Assembly: GCF_018905915.1 (NCBI RefSeq)
Contig: NZ_CP064782.1
Coordinates: 1,798,001 to 1,862,000 of the forward strand
From: Azospira inquinata
GTDB taxonomy: Bacteria > Pseudomonadota > Gammaproteobacteria > Burkholderiales > Rhodocyclaceae
Reading direction: 5' to 3'
DNA: 64,000 nucleotides
Below the pieces are notes generated by a model. It was not told the origin of the DNA. It saw only the letters and a list, made by a program, of their open reading frames with translations, and did no database searches. Both the position numbers and the translations under genes were made by a program. This document shows, piece by piece, positions 62,741 through 64,000 of the stretch. The stretch's first letter is position 1. The number at the start of each line of letters is the position of its first letter.

Positions 62741-63897
62741 GGGGCCAGCAGACTGCGGACAGCATCCACCACCCGTTCCACGTCCCCATCCCCCATGCGG
62801 GTGTAGATGGGCAGGCTGACCTCCCCTTCATAGAGCCGTTGGGTGTGGGGAAAATCCTCCGGTCGCAGCTGGTAGGTGTCCCGCCAGTAAGGATGCTGGT
62901 GCAGGGGAATGTAATGGACGCTGCACCCGATACACCGGTCAGCCATCCCCTGGATAAAGGCATCCCGCCCCAGGGGCGCTTCCGGCTTAAGACACAGGGC
63001 ATAGAGGTGCCAGGCGTGGCGATCCCCGGTGGCGGCGTCCGGCGGCAGGATCACGGGCAGGTCGGCAAAGGCCTGGTGGTAATGCTGGGCAATGGCCTGG
63101 CGGCGTGCCTGAAAGGTCTCCACCTTGCGCAATTGGTGGATGCCCAGGGCGGCCGCCATGTCGGTCATGTTGTATTTGAACCCGGGGGCGATGACCTGAT
63201 AGTGCCAGGCGGGTTTGCTGGAGCGGTAACGGTCAAAAGCATCCCGGTCGATACCGTGCAGGCGCATCACCCGGGCCCGCTTGGCAATTTCCGGATGACG
63301 GGTGACCAGCATGCCCCCCTCCCCGGTGGCCAGGGTTTTGGTGGCATAAAAGCTGAATACCGTGGCGTCACTGCCCAGGGTGCCAATCAATTGCCCACCA
63401 CAGGTGGTGGGCAGGGCGTGTGCGGCGTCTTCCACCACTTTCAGCCCGTGCTTGCGGGCAATTTCCAGAATAGGGCCCATGTGGGTGCTGCGACCGGCGT
63501 AATGGACCGGAATAATGGCCTTGGTGGCCGGGGTGATGGCCGCTTCCAATAACCGGGGGTCCAGGCAATAGGTGGCCGGATCAATATCCACAAACCGGGG
63601 ATGGGCCCCCATGTAGCGGATTACCTCCGCTGTGGCGGTAAAGGTGTGGGAGACGGTAATAACCTCGTCCCCTGGGCCGATCCCCAGGGCTTCCAATGCT
63701 AGATGCAGCCCAGCGGTTGCCGAGTTGACCGCAATTGCCTCCACATTGCCACCCAGATAGGCGGCGAAATCAGTTTCGAAACGCTTGGTCTTAGGCCCGG
63801 TGGTAATCCAGCCAGAGCGTAGGGAATCCACCACTTCATTGATTTCTTCGTCCCCGATATCCGGTACGGCGAAGGGGAGAAAAGCAGGAGTCGTCAT
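62737..63897 (-). CDS. DegT/DnrJ/EryC1 sugar aminotransferase
   Basis: A 386-residue PLP aminotransferase that probably adds the amino group to the 4-keto sugar made by the dehydratase. [74 protein letters not shown] (PLP Lys in ATKT) and [19 protein letters not shown] are standard. The ATG at 63897 is used; a TTG at 63909 is possible, and neither has a clear ribosome site. PglE-type function is inferred from its partners. Confidence 0.92.
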   Translation of the reverse strand: MTTPAFLPFAVPDIGDEEINEVVDSLRSGWITTGPKTKRFETDFAAYLGGNVEAIAVNSATAGLHLALEALGIGPGDEVITVSHTFTATAEVIRYMGAHPRFVDIDPATYCLDPRLLEAAITPATKAIIPVHYAGRSTHMGPILEIARKHGLKVVEDAAHALPTTCGGQLIGTLGSDATVFSFYATKTLATGEGGMLVTRHPEIAKRARVMRLHGIDRDAFDRYRSSKPAWHYQVIAPGFKYNMTDMAAALGIHQLRKVETFQARRQAIAQHYHQAFADLPVILPPDAATGDRHAWHLYALCLKPEAPLGRDAFIQGMADRCIGCSVHYIPLHQHPYWRDTYQLRPEDFPHTQRLYEGEVSLPIYTRMGDGDVERVVDAVRSLLAP

Positions 63898-63930
63898 AGG
63901 AAAATTCAATCAACCGCCCGAAGGCGAAAC

Positions 63931-64000
63931 TAGCGGGAAAGCCCAATGTTAACCGCCCCGGCCTGGCGGTGCTTGCGCCGAATGGCAAAATCCACAATAC
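63931..64000 (-). CDS. C-terminal fragment of an unidentified gene cut by the window edge
   Basis: On the minus strand one frame reads IVDFAIRRKHRQAGAVNIGL and ends SR then TAG at 63931-63933. It fits a gene running into the window from the right, upstream of the aminotransferase on the same strand with a 33-base gap. Too little is visible to name it. A PglD-like acetyltransferase or another glycan gene would fit the context, but that is a guess. Confidence 0.45.

Overview
The window looks like chromosomal DNA of a GC-rich, Gram-negative betaproteobacterium. A Rhodocyclaceae member such as Azospira is my best guess, inferred from gene content and codon use only. Genes are dense and mostly vertical housekeeping or accessory metabolism. 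I see no phage, insertion sequence, CRISPR array, rRNA or tRNA. Several short AT-richer patches (about 24.0-25.8, 28.1-29.0, 30.2-31.8 and 33.6-33.8 kb) stand out against the GC-rich background and may be acquired DNA.

Layout. 0-5.4 kb: ethanolamine use, with a truncated eutR facing an operon of permease, eutB, eutC and a TorF-like outer-membrane protein that ends in a strong terminator. 5.6-10.2 kb: class Ia ribonucleotide reductase (nrdAB, minus strand) behind a cobalamin riboswitch and a hairpin that can hide the nrdA Shine-Dalgarno. 10.2-12.7 kb: divergent GntR and ScfR/RamB-type regulators. 12.7-15.1 kb: ureABC without accessory genes. 15.3-18.6 kb: metE and its divergent regulator metR. 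18.7-24.0 kb: MarC, a YcaO-RIO kinase pair and an ABC-F ATPase (YheS type). 24.1-25.8 kb: a hipA-hipB toxin-antitoxin pair in reversed order, with two matched operator palindromes. 25.9-30.2 kb: DbpA helicase, a hypothetical protein, an orphan type IV pilin and an MFS carrier. 30.3-33.6 kb: a CsgG/DUF4810/DUF799 lipoprotein cassette followed by two AT-richer envelope genes. 33.9-37.4 kb: LysE exporter, AraC regulator, MFS carrier and flavin reductase. 37.6-45.8 kb: cobalamin uptake and late-stage cobalamin synthesis (btuF, cobD, cbiB, then cobQ, cobU, cobT, cobS, cobC). 45.8-59.8 kb: a long tight operon for LPS core and surface glycan assembly, including msbA and an O-antigen ligase. 59.8-64.0 kb: a convergent block with a 4,6-dehydratase, aminotransferase and phosphoglycosyl transferase that probably starts a lipid-linked glycan.

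B12 links several regions. Ethanolamine ammonia-lyase needs adenosylcobalamin, the cob/btuF block supplies it, MetE is the B12-independent methionine synthase, and nrdAB (B12-independent) is predicted to be turned off by cobalamin. This predicts a B12-dependent class II reductase elsewhere in the genome. The features I rate most worth a second look are the nrdA riboswitch with its SD-hiding hairpin, the paired hip operators, the repeat-built insertion in CobQ, and the 11-copy GGGTC tract between cobQ and cobU.
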